64,000 nt of DNA from NCBI GenBank assembly GCA_963834515.1, contig CAWICB010000007.1:1488001-1552000 (forward strand). The letters run 5' to 3'. Below are positions 50,459-58,396 of the stretch, piece after piece (the stretch's first letter is position 1; every line of letters begins with the position of its first letter). The notes under the pieces are model-generated. The model made no database searches. It had not been told where the DNA came from and worked only from the letters and a program-made list of their open reading frames with translations. Source of the stretch: RYN-230 sp963834515 (lineage in GTDB: Bacteria > Actinomycetota > Actinomycetes > Streptosporangiales > Streptosporangiaceae). The position numbers were made by a program, and so were the translations under genes.

Positions 50459-52169
50459 CACCCCCAGCCAGTGCCCGCAGCTCCTCCAGGACGATCCGGC
50501 GGATCTCCGCTCTGATCGACTCCAGCTCAGCCCCGCGCGTGGCGGCCGGGTGAGTAGCTGGCCCGGGCGTTCGGGGCCAGGCCCGCTCAGCCGCGTTGGA
50601 CGCGACCGGGTAGGGCGGCACCGGGCCGGCCGGCGGGTGCCACGGGTCGAGCCCGGCGAAGTCGCCGAACACCTCGGCCGGGTCGTTGCTGTACGCCAGC
50701 CGGGTCCACTGCACCAGGTGCTTGGGCTGCAGGTTCTCCCCCACCCACGACCGGCCGAAGAACCCGGTCCCGATGGTCATCGACGGCGCCAGCCCGGTCT
50801 CGATCCCGGAGCTGCCCAGGCTGCTTCCCGCGTTGACCGCGACCCGGAGCACGTCCAGGGCGGCCCCGTAGGCCATGATCGTGGCCGGGCTGGCCGAGTG
50901 GATCGCGGCCGAGTGCCCCTTGCCGCCGATCCGCAGCACCGCCCGCGCGGCGTCGATGCCCTGCTCCTCGCCGGGCACGGTGACCACGCCGAGGACCGGG
51001 CAGAGCTTCTCGTGAGCCAGCGGCTCCTCCGGGACGACCAGGCCGAACGGGGCCAGCAGGACGCGGGTGGTGCCGGGCACCCGGAGGCCGGCCTGGGCCG
51101 CGATCCAGGTCGCGTCCTGGCCGACGAAACGGGTGTCGAAGCGGCCACCGGGGAAGACCAGGTCGCGGATCTTGTCCCGGTCCGCGGGCTCCAGCAGGTG
51201 GCAGCCTTCCCGCCTGAGGTGCCGGTGCAAGGTGCCCGCCGCCGCCTCGGTCACGATCAGCACCGACTCGTTGGTGCACAGGACGGAGTTGTCGAAGCTC
51301 TTGCTGTCCGCGATGCGCCTGGCCGCGCTGGCCAGGTCGGCGGTCCCGTCCACCAGGACCGGCACGTTGCCCGGGCCGCCCCCGATGGCCGGGTTGCCCG
51401 AGCTGTACGCGGCACGGACCACGGCCACCCCGCCGGTGGCCACGATGACGCTGGTCCGCTCGTCGGTCATCAGCGCGTTGATCAGCGGCACCGACGGCTC
51501 GTCCACGACCTGGATGACGCCGTCCGGGGCGCCCGCCGCGACCGCCGCCGCGGCCAGGGCGCGGGCCGCGTCCGCGGAGCACTCGCGGGCCAGCGGGTGC
51601 GGGCTGACCACTACCGCGTTGCGGGTCATGAGCGCGAGCAGCGCCTTGAGGAACACGGTGGCGACCGGGTTGGTGGACGGGGTCAGCGCGAGCACCACGC
51701 CCGCCGGGCGCGGGATCTCCACGATCTTGGCCGCCGGGTCGAGCCGCGGGGTCACGTAGTCGTGGCCCGCGTACGCCTCGGCCAGCCCGGTGCTGCTGGC
51801 CAGGTTCTTGGCCACTTTGTGCTCGGCCACGCCGAACCCGGTCTCCCGCACCGCCCACTCCGCGTACTCCCGGGCCCGGGCCGCGCCGGCCTGTGCCGCG
51901 GCCTGCACGATGCGGTCCACCGTGGCCTTGTCGAACCGGGCGAACGCCTGGGCCGCCCACTGGGCCCGCTGCAGCATGGCCCGCGCCCGGGGCACCCCGG
52001 CCGGGCCGGCCAGCAGGTTCACGCTGATCGGCAGTGCCGGCCCGGGGGGACGACCCACCGGGCCGCTTCCCCGGGGGACTACCCCCGGAACCCCCGGCCC
52101 CCGCGGCCGCTGGCTCGGCGGGAACACGCCTTCGGCGCGCCCCTCCTCGCCCGCGGTGACCTCGGTCAT
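50439..52169 (-). CDS. CoA-acylating-type aldehyde dehydrogenase with C-terminal encapsulation-type helix
   Basis: This 576-residue enzyme would turn propionaldehyde formed inside the compartment into propionyl-CoA. The core (about 60-500) has EIPRPAGVVLALTPSTNPVA, the nucleotide-side VIVATGGVAVVRAAYSSGNP and the catalytic Cys in SVLCTNESVLIV, as in PduP/EutE-like proteins. After a Pro/Ala-rich linker the last 30 residues, ELESIRAEIRRIVLEELRAL, form an amphipathic helix like those that dock cargo to the shell. The N-terminus carries an Arg/Pro/Gly-rich insert that coincides with a dispersed GC-rich repeat. ATG 52169 overlaps the aminotransferase stop. Confidence 0.88.
   Translation of the reverse strand: MTEVTAGEEGRAEGVFPPSQRPRGPGVPGVVPRGSGPVGRPPGPALPISVNLLAGPAGVPRARAMLQRAQWAAQAFARFDKATVDRIVQAAAQAGAARAREYAEWAVRETGFGVAEHKVAKNLASSTGLAEAYAGHDYVTPRLDPAAKIVEIPRPAGVVLALTPSTNPVATVFLKALLALMTRNAVVVSPHPLARECSADAARALAAAAVAAGAPDGVIQVVDEPSVPLINALMTDERTSVIVATGGVAVVRAAYSSGNPAIGGGPGNVPVLVDGTADLASAARRIADSKSFDNSVLCTNESVLIVTEAAAGTLHRHLRREGCHLLEPADRDKIRDLVFPGGRFDTRFVGQDATWIAAQAGLRVPGTTRVLLAPFGLVVPEEPLAHEKLCPVLGVVTVPGEEQGIDAARAVLRIGGKGHSAAIHSASPATIMAYGAALDVLRVAVNAGSSLGSSGIETGLAPSMTIGTGFFGRSWVGENLQPKHLVQWTRLAYSNDPAEVFGDFAGLDPWHPPAGPVPPYPVASNAAERAWPRTPGPATHPAATRGAELESIRAEIRRIVLEELRALAGGDGRAGR
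52069..52151 (+). repeat. Dispersed GC-rich repeat, copy C
   Basis: This copy matches the GT-C gene repeats: a CCCCGGGGGACTACCCCCGG palindromic half, then GGAACCCCCGG, then CGCTGGCTCGGCGGGA...CACGCCTTCGGC...CTCGCCC. It lies in frame near the 5' end of the aldehyde dehydrogenase gene and encodes a non-conserved PPSQRPRGPGVPG-type segment. A second G/C palindrome (about 52039-52061) precedes it. Confidence 0.65.
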
Positions 52170-53446
52170 GGCTGCCTCCGCCCGGCCGCCGCGTCGCCCC
52201 GGGCCGCACCGATGCCCACCGCCACCCGGTCCAGCAGCCCGCCGCACAGCTCCGGCGTCATCAGCAGCCCCGGCTTGAACTGCAGCACCCGCGGGTCGAG
52301 GGTGGAGAAGATGGCCCACACGCCGTTCTCGTAGAGCCGCTTCATCACGTACTTGGCGCCCTGCGGATGGCCGAACTCCAGCCCCATCACCAGCCCGTTC
52401 TGCCGGATGCCGGTGAACCAGTCCGGGTAGGCCCGCTGGATCCGGCGCAGTCCCGCACCGAGCAGGTCGGCGATGTAGAACACCATCGACCGGATCTCCG
52501 GCCGGCAGGTGATCTCCAGCGTCTTGAGCGCGGCCACGCAGCCGAGCTCGGCGCCGCCGAACGTGGACATGTGCGCGAAGCCGTCCTCAGTCAGCCAGCC
52601 TGCCGCGGCCTCGCTGACCAGCCCGGCGCTGACCGGGTACATCCCGCCGGAGATGCCCTTGCCGGTGACCAGGATGTCCGGCGCGATGCCGTGCTTGGTG
52701 ATGGCCCACAGCTCGCCGGTGCGCATCAGCCCGGTCTGCACCTCGTCCGCGATGTACAGCGCGCCGTGCGCCTCACACAGCCGCTTGACTCCCTCCAGGT
52801 AGCCGGGCTCGGGCAGCGGGAAGCCGTAGGTGGCCGGGATCGTCTCCATGATCACCGCGGCCACGTCCCGGCCCCGCAGCGCCTGCTCCATCGCGGCCAG
52901 GTCGTTGAACGGCACGTGCACGAACTCGTCCGGCCGGTCGGCCAGGAACAGCGCGGCGAACCGCTCGTCGCCGGTGGCCACGGCCAGGCCGGTGTGCCCG
53001 TGGTACGCCTTGGCCACCGAGACGATGGTGCGCTTGCCGGTCGCGTGCCGGGCTGTCTTCAGCGCGATGTCGATGGCCTCGACGCCGCCGCTGCCGAACA
53101 CCACCTTGGACAGCCCGGCCGGCGCGGTACTGACCAGCGCCTCGGCCAGCGCGGTCCGGGCCAGCGACGGGAAGTGGTGGTTGCCGATGTCGAACCGCTG
53201 CATCGCGGCGGTGACCGCGGCGATGACCTCGGGGTTGCGGTGCCCGAGGTTGTAGGTGCCGCCGTTGAGGTGCACGTCGATGAGCCGCTTGCCCTCGACG
53301 TCGTAGATGAAGTACTCCTCCCGGCGGTCGATGACCAGCGGGACCCCGGCGTCGACCCAGAACTGGGTCTTGTCCGGGTTCCAGTACTGCCGGGACGCCT
53401 CGGGCATCTCGCCCTTGGACGGGTAGGCGATCAGCTCCTCAGCCAT
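52166..53446 (-). CDS. Class III aminotransferase-fold enzyme, probable amino-alcohol phosphate phospho-lyase
   Basis: This PLP-dependent enzyme of 426 residues has the fold-type I pattern: DVEGKRLIDVHLNGGTYNLG, FGSGGVEAIDIALKTAR, KAYHGHTGLA, LYIADEVQTGLMRTG and the PLP lysine in ILVTGKGISGGMYPV. In the aminoacetone-type microcompartment the class III homologue eliminates ammonia and phosphate from phosphorylated 1-amino-2-propanol to give propionaldehyde. That chemistry is inferred from locus context. ATG 53446 is the first gene of the minus-strand operon and faces the truncated permease across a FadR/GntR-like operator. Confidence 0.88.
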   Translation of the reverse strand: MAEELIAYPSKGEMPEASRQYWNPDKTQFWVDAGVPLVIDRREEYFIYDVEGKRLIDVHLNGGTYNLGHRNPEVIAAVTAAMQRFDIGNHHFPSLARTALAEALVSTAPAGLSKVVFGSGGVEAIDIALKTARHATGKRTIVSVAKAYHGHTGLAVATGDERFAALFLADRPDEFVHVPFNDLAAMEQALRGRDVAAVIMETIPATYGFPLPEPGYLEGVKRLCEAHGALYIADEVQTGLMRTGELWAITKHGIAPDILVTGKGISGGMYPVSAGLVSEAAAGWLTEDGFAHMSTFGGAELGCVAALKTLEITCRPEIRSMVFYIADLLGAGLRRIQRAYPDWFTGIRQNGLVMGLEFGHPQGAKYVMKRLYENGVWAIFSTLDPRVLQFKPGLLMTPELCGGLLDRVAVGIGAARGDAAAGRRQP

Positions 53447-53476
53447 GCCGCCTCCATGTCACCGGCCCGGGCCCAC

Positions 53477-53491
53477 TTTGGTCTGACCAAA
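53477..53491. promoter_or_regulatory. GntR/FadR-type operator TTTGGTCTGACCAAA
   Basis: A perfect inverted repeat with 6-nt arms around CTG contains TGGT-N3-ACCA, the core recognised by FadR-subfamily GntR regulators. It lies 31 bp upstream of the aminotransferase start, between the microcompartment operon and the divergent permease. Loci of this type usually encode a GntR regulator nearby; none is in this window. Confidence 0.6.
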
Positions 53492-54653
53492 TACGTACCC
53501 TTTAGACCTGGCCGGCGGGTTCGCGTACTTCCTGAACCTCAAGCTCGCCTCGTTCGGGATCAACGTCGGCTGGCCCTGGCTGGCCCTGGGCATGGTCGTG
53601 CTGATCTCGCTGCTCACGTTCTTCGACGTCCGGCTGTCCTCCACGCTGCTGGCCATCGGGCTGATCAGCGAGATCGCGATCCTGATCATCTTCGACATCT
53701 TCATGTACAGCAAGGGTCACGTGACCTGGAGCTCGCTCAACCCGGCCAAGGCATTCTCCAGCTTCCCGGCGTCGGGCAAGCTGGTGGCCGGCTCGGTCGG
53801 CATCGGGCTGTTCTTCGTGTTCTGGTCCTGGGTCGGGTTCGAGATGGCGCCCAACTACGCCGAGGAGTCCCGCGACCCGAAGCGGATCGTGCCCCGGGCG
53901 CTGTACATCTCGGTGATCGGGCTCGGCCTGTTCTACACGCTGACCTCATGGGCGCCGCTGTTCGGTTGCCCCAGCACGCACGCGGCCATCGCCCAGGCGC
54001 AGACCAACGCGGCCAACTTCTACCTGACCCCGGCCAAGCACTACGCCGGGGCGTGGGTGGCCTCGATCATGAGCTACCTGATCATCACCGGCTCGTTCGC
54101 GTGCGGCATGGCGTTCCACAACACCACCGCCCGCTACATGTACTCGCTCGGCCGGGAGGGCCTGCTGCCCGCGGCGCTGGGCCGTACCCACCACAAGTTC
54201 AAGAGCCCGCACATCGCCTCGGTGGTGCAGTCCGTGGTGGCCGCGGTGATCATCATCCTGTTCGCCGTGTTCACCGGCACCAACGACCCGAACTCCCAGG
54301 CCTACCTGCAGCTGTACGGGCTGATGGCGGTGATGGGCGTGATCATCATCCTGTCCGTGCAGGCGCTGGTGTCGCTGGCCATCCTGGTCTACTACGAGCG
54401 GCACCACCGCGACGAGGCGCACTGGTGGAAGACCCGGCTGGCGCCCGCCCTGGCCCTGATCAGCCAGGCCTACGTCGTCTACCTGCTGTTCGACAACATC
54501 ACGTTCCTGGGCAGCGGTTACAGCTACGCGAAGTGGTTCGGCCCGATCGACCTCGCGGTCGTGCTGATCGGGGTGGGCGCCGCGTTCTACTTCAAGAAGC
54601 GCCGGCCGGAGAAGTACGAGCAGGCCGGGCGGCTCATCAACGAAGGTCTCTGA
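53487..54653 (+). pseudogene. APC-family permease, 5'-truncated
   Basis: The frame is open from 53487 and reads LAGGFAYFLNLKLASFGINV, GWPWLALGMVVLISLL, FFVFWSWVGFEMAPNYAEES and FACGMAFHNTTARYMYSLGR, an amino acid/polyamine/organocation transporter from about its fourth helix on. Members are about 480-500 residues; only about 388 codons remain, and no start codon lies upstream of ATG 53592. The first three or so helices and the original promoter DNA are gone, with the operator now abutting the open frame. It should have imported the amino alcohol or amine substrate. From 53592 a 353-residue product might be made but is unlikely to work. Confidence 0.75.
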
Positions 54654-54676
54654 CTCCCGTGCGGCCGGAGGGCGCC

Positions 54677-55102
54677 ATGTACGGAACGATCATGGTCGGG
54701 GTGGATGAGTCCGGCCACGCCGACAAGGCGGTACGGGAGGTGGCCAGGCTGGCCGCCGCGACCGGTGACGCGGTGCTCGTCTTCCACGGCGTGGTGCTGC
54801 ACCCCAACCGCGCCCAGCCGTACACCACGGAGTCACCGGACGATGCCCAGCTGCTGGTCAACCGGTACGTCAAGCAGCTGACCGACCTGGGCGTCACGGC
54901 CACCGGCCTGGTGCACCGCGAAGTGGAGACCGGCGTCGGCGGGGCCATGGTCGACATCGCCCAGGAGCGCGGGGCCGGGCTGATCGCGGTCGGCACCCGC
55001 GGCCGCTCGGAACTGGCCTCGATGCTGCTCAGCAGCGTGGCCCACGAGGTACTGCACAGTTCGCCGCTGCCCGTCCTGGTCGTCCCCGAGCGCACCGAGT
55101 AG
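54677..55102 (+). CDS. Universal stress protein (UspA family)
   Basis: This single-domain 141-residue Usp begins MYGTIMVGVDESGHADKAVR and ends with AVGTRGRSELASMLLSSVAH and SPLPVLVVPERTE. The ATP-binding pattern G-x2-G-x9-(G/S)-S is present as GTRG...SS. Such proteins form dimers and modulate stress physiology. It follows the truncated permease after 23 nt in the same direction and may have been cotranscribed with it; some Usp genes accompany transporters. Confidence 0.9.
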   Translation: MYGTIMVGVDESGHADKAVREVARLAAATGDAVLVFHGVVLHPNRAQPYTTESPDDAQLLVNRYVKQLTDLGVTATGLVHREVETGVGGAMVDIAQERGAGLIAVGTRGRSELASMLLSSVAHEVLHSSPLPVLVVPERTE

Positions 55103-55206
55103 CGGGCCCGGCACGCCGCCGCTGCGGCGGTGCCGCCGGGCGCGCCACGCCGCCGGTACGCTGGCCGGGTCTGACGTCCCGGGGGGCTGACAGTTCGGGG
55201 ATGGTG

Positions 55207-56022
55207 ATGACGGCGCGCTCGCGGTGGTCCGGCCGGCGCTGGCCCGGCCGGCGCTGGCCCGGTGCGGGCCTGCCCGCCGTCGCAGGCCTGCTCGGTGCTG
55301 CGGGCCTGCTCGCCACGGCGTGCGGCGCCGCGCCCAGCCACCCGGCCGCGGCCGTCACCCCGGACCAGGCCGCCAGCCGGCCAGCCACGCCCGTGGCCAC
55401 CACCGCGGCCAGCCCGGCTACAGCCAGCCCGGCTACGGCCAGCCCGGCCCGGCCGGGTGGGGGGCCGACCCTGCTCCCGGCCCCGCTGCCACCCAGGCAC
55501 CTGCACCAGACCAGGGCGTTCCCCAGCGCGGGGACCCGGGTATTTCACGCCGAGATGACCGACCTGTGGGCGGCCGTGGTGACCGGCCAAGCCCGGCTGG
55601 CCGTCCAGGCGTTCTTCCCGCTGGACGCGTACACGCAGGTCAAGGCGATCTACGACCCGGCGGCCGACTGGCACACCCGGCTGTTCGGCGATTTCCGGCT
55701 GGACGTGGCCGCGGCCCATCAGTTCCTGGGCCGGGGCGCGGCCAGCGCCCGGCTGCTCCGGGTGATCGTGCCGTCCGCCGAGGCGGCCTGGATCGACCCT
55801 GGGGTGTGCTACAACTCGGTCGGCTACTGGCACGTCGGCGGCGCCCGGCTGGTCTACCGGGTGCACGGCCAGGTCCGCTCGATCGGCATCGCGTCGCTCA
55901 TCTCCTGGCGCGGCCGGTGGTACGTGGTGCACTTCGGCGCGGTGCTGCGCAGCGGTGCTAGCGGGATCGTTGACCAGCCCGCGGCCGGCCCGGGGGTGCC
56001 GGGCCCGGCGGGCGGCTGCTGA
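55207..56022 (+). CDS. Lipoprotein of unknown function
   Basis: The 271-residue protein has a long basic N-region (RSRWSGRRWPGRRWPG), a hydrophobic core and the lipobox LATAC, so the mature protein should be anchored on the outer face of the membrane. A Thr/Ala/Pro-rich linker (about 45-85) precedes a compact domain from about 95 with RLAVQAFFPLDAYTQVKAIY and WIDPGVCYNSVGYWHVGGAR. ATG 55207 is chosen over ATG 55201 for its spacing from GGGG. The family is not recognised. The C-terminal Cys could pair with the central one. Confidence 0.75.
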   Translation: MTARSRWSGRRWPGRRWPGAGLPAVAGLLGAAGLLATACGAAPSHPAAAVTPDQAASRPATPVATTAASPATASPATASPARPGGGPTLLPAPLPPRHLHQTRAFPSAGTRVFHAEMTDLWAAVVTGQARLAVQAFFPLDAYTQVKAIYDPAADWHTRLFGDFRLDVAAAHQFLGRGAASARLLRVIVPSAEAAWIDPGVCYNSVGYWHVGGARLVYRVHGQVRSIGIASLISWRGRWYVVHFGAVLRSGASGIVDQPAAGPGVPGPAGGC

Positions 56023-56148
56023 CCATCCCGGCCATGATCATCCCGGGCCGGCCGGGCGGTCCGGCCTCGCGCCGCACCGGCGGGTGAGGTTGGCCCGCCC
56101 GCGCGTGGCGGCCTGCGCGTGCCGTCGCGGGCTCGTATGCTGGCCGGC

Positions 56149-57135
56149 ATGCGAGGTCTGGCCGTAGTGACACGCCCGCGAGCGCGGCTGCCCGTCGTGC
56201 TCGGTGCCGGGCTGGCTGTGCTGGCCCTGGCCGGCTGCGGGCTGGGCGGCCAGTCGTCGGCCGCGACGCCACCGGCCTCGCACGCTGCGGCGTCGTCCAG
56301 CCTGGCCCCGTCGGCCTCGCCGGCCGCCACGCCCACGTCCTGCGCGGCCACCTTCGCGCCCGGCTTCCCGTGCCCGATGCAGAGCCGGATCCGCGAGGTC
56401 AAGCGGTACATCGAACGGCTGCCCGGCACACTCGGCATCGTGCTGCACAACCGCGCAACGGGCGCGACCTGGCATAACGCCAACGCGGCCACGCTCATAC
56501 CGGCCGCGTCAACGATCAAGCTGGCGATGATGACCGACATCCTGCTGCGCAACCGGGCCGGGCAGATCCAGCTCACCCCGGCCGACCGGGCGGCGATGTT
56601 CCAGGCGCTGTACACCAGCAACGACGACGACGCCGACTACCTGTGGTACCGCTACGAGAGCGCCAGCTTCATGGACCGGGTACGGGCGTTCGGCATGTCG
56701 CGGACCCAGTTCACCAGCGCGGCCTACTGGGGCGACGTGGACACCACGGCGCGGAACCTGGACAACCTGATGAACTACGTGCTCACCAGGACGCCACCGC
56801 ACATCCGTGACTACCTCGTCTACCGGCTGCAGCACGTGAGCGCCCTCGACCAGCAGTGGGGCGTGTGGGGCGCCGGGGCGGCCAATCACCCGGGCAACAA
56901 GGACGGCTGGGAACAGGACCCCAGCCCGGTCGGCGTGTGGATCACCAACACGGTCGGGTTCGCCGGGCCGCACCAGCAGTACACCCTGGCCATCATGTAC
57001 GACATGGGCAGTTTCGATGAGAACGGCAACAGCGGGTTCAAGTTCGGCAGCAACAAGCTGACCCAGATCGCGGCCATGCTGTTCCAGGGCCACCACACCA
57101 GCGCACCGCACCCGCTGCCCTCGGCGGTTCCCTAA
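56149..57135 (+). CDS. Beta-lactamase-fold serine hydrolase lipoprotein
   Basis: The 328-residue product has a lipoprotein signal ending LALAGC, a Ser/Ala/Thr-rich linker and a class A beta-lactamase-like domain from about residue 85. AASTIKLAMMTDI supplies the S-x-x-K active site (S-T-I-K), YTSNDDDADYLWY corresponds to the second (S-D-N-like) element, and VGVWITNTVGF lies where the third (K-T-G) strand is expected, though K-T-G itself is not conserved. It may be a penicillin-binding-like or esterase enzyme rather than a true beta-lactamase. ATG 56149 places the signal peptide correctly. Confidence 0.8.
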   Translation: MRGLAVVTRPRARLPVVLGAGLAVLALAGCGLGGQSSAATPPASHAAASSSLAPSASPAATPTSCAATFAPGFPCPMQSRIREVKRYIERLPGTLGIVLHNRATGATWHNANAATLIPAASTIKLAMMTDILLRNRAGQIQLTPADRAAMFQALYTSNDDDADYLWYRYESASFMDRVRAFGMSRTQFTSAAYWGDVDTTARNLDNLMNYVLTRTPPHIRDYLVYRLQHVSALDQQWGVWGAGAANHPGNKDGWEQDPSPVGVWITNTVGFAGPHQQYTLAIMYDMGSFDENGNSGFKFGSNKLTQIAAMLFQGHHTSAPHPLPSAVP

Positions 57136-57206
57136 CTCCTCGATAGAACGCTCGAAATTCGCCCACACAAGTCACTTCGGCTGCGTGCTAGCCCGCGGTG
57201 ACCCAA

Positions 57207-57743
57207 TCACCCGTCCGGACTGGAGAAGATCTCCTCAAGGAGAAGCCTGAGCCGCGCCGGTGGCTCCTCTTCGGGGAAGATCTCGCGCACCAATGCAAGA
57301 ACGTCATCAACAGTGCGCAGGCCGAGCACCCGAGTAAGTTGCCCGATGTCTTCCGCATCGCGAGGCCGGGCCGCGAGCGCCTTCATAGCCAGGAGGTGCT
57401 CGGGCGAGGCGGCAAAGACACGGAGGCCCGGGTGGTCGAACACCCGGGAGGCTGCCGAGTCCCCGCCCGGCGCGACATAGGAACTGGCCTGCTCGTTCAG
57501 CCACCAATGGGGCAGGCCGAGCTCCGCAGCCACCGCCGATGCCTCCTCAAGGACAATGCCGTGCGGCTTGAAGAGGGCATCGACGTCACGGGTGGCCCTG
57601 CGCGAGTCGTACGCAAGAGCCATAGCAGCGCCACCGAACACATAGAGGTCTGCCACCACGCCGCGCCTGGCGAGCCGGACGCCGAGACGGCGGAAGGCCT
57701 CCTCGATGCCCGCGCGGTCGAGCAGTGGTGAGGAATCGCTCAC
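57207..57743 (-). CDS. Nucleotidyltransferase-fold protein (DUF6036/AbiEii-like), candidate toxin
   Basis: This 178-residue protein has the minimal nucleotidyltransferase signature YVFGGAAMALAYDSRRATRD (G-G, then D-V-D in RDVDALF), as in AbiEii-type toxins and DUF6036 proteins. LLAMKALAARPRDAEDI matches the following conserved K-x-A-R-x-x-x-D region. Such enzymes transfer nucleotides to a target, sometimes tRNA. ATG 57743 overlaps the end of the upstream partner gene by 4 nt, a two-gene arrangement like toxin-antitoxin or anti-phage modules. Toxicity is an inference. Confidence 0.75.
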   Translation of the reverse strand: MSDSSPLLDRAGIEEAFRRLGVRLARRGVVADLYVFGGAAMALAYDSRRATRDVDALFKPHGIVLEEASAVAAELGLPHWWLNEQASSYVAPGGDSAASRVFDHPGLRVFAASPEHLLAMKALAARPRDAEDIGQLTRVLGLRTVDDVLALVREIFPEEEPPARLRLLLEEIFSSPDG

Positions 57744-58120
57744 GCAGCGTCAATCTCGTAGTCGGAGACGAATACGCCCCGTCTGCGCAGGGCGGCCGGG
57801 GCATGCACCAGCGCTTGCGCGCGCGCGCCAGGTGTGTCGAAGGGAAACCAAAAGCGCCGCAGCCCGCGAGATGCTGCCCATCCCGGCGCATCCTTGCCGT
57901 CTCGCATGGCGAGGTGCTCGGCAATCCCCGCGAAGAGCACGTCCCAGCGTTCATCGCCGGTCGATCCCGGCGCATCCGTGAGCAGTCGCTGACGTGTCTC
58001 TTCCGGCTCTTGGTGATACTCCTTCAGGAATTCGACGACCAGCCGCCACCGCGTGTCGAACTCAGGCTCTGCCGCGATGAAGCGGGCAAGCTCAGCGAGG
58101 CTCATCGGCTGGTAGGTCAC
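57740..58120 (-). CDS. Small partner protein of the nucleotidyltransferase, candidate antitoxin
   Basis: The product of about 126 residues begins VTYQPMSLAELARFIAAEPE and has RWRLVVEFLKEYHQEPEETR, DERWDVLFAGIAEHLAMRDG and RRFWFPFDTPGARAQALVHA, ending GVFVSDYEIDAA. It is mostly helical. It precedes and overlaps the nucleotidyltransferase gene, as antitoxins do. The start is uncertain (GTG 58120, GTG 58126 or ATG 58099 region); a longer frame to 58183 has a Cys/Gly-rich leader that looks non-coding. No DNA-binding motif is obvious. Confidence 0.65.
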   Translation of the reverse strand: MTYQPMSLAELARFIAAEPEFDTRWRLVVEFLKEYHQEPEETRQRLLTDAPGSTGDERWDVLFAGIAEHLAMRDGKDAPGWAASRGLRRFWFPFDTPGARAQALVHAPAALRRRGVFVSDYEIDAA

Positions 58121-58396
58121 GACCACAGAGTAGCGAACGGGGCCCATCCCGCACCCGCATCCAGGACGCACCTCGGCGAGCACTGTCCCGAGCCAGCCAT
58201 AGTCCCGCTCGTACGTTCAGCGTTGGCGCGACCGGCAAGATGATCAAACGCATACTCCTGCTCTCCCAGGAGGGCCATTGCGGTGCTGGGGCAGCGGGAT
58301 ATACCGCAGCAGGTCACTCCCGGACGGCGCACGAGTCACCTCATCCATAATTGAAACGAGAAATTAGGCTGGGCATTCTTATTCTGCGGAGTCAGC
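58121..58396. other. Intergenic region between the divergent nucleotidyltransferase pair and the PanE-like gene
   Basis: The last 60 bases are A+T-rich with TTGAAA (about 58352) and TTATTCT about 25 nt on, a plausible promoter for the plus-strand gene although the spacing is long. The remainder shows no gene, repeat or clear operator. Confidence 0.35.

Noticed and set aside
56149..57135. True class A beta-lactamase
   Set aside because: S-x-x-K is present but the K-T-G triad is not, so resistance to beta-lactams cannot be claimed.
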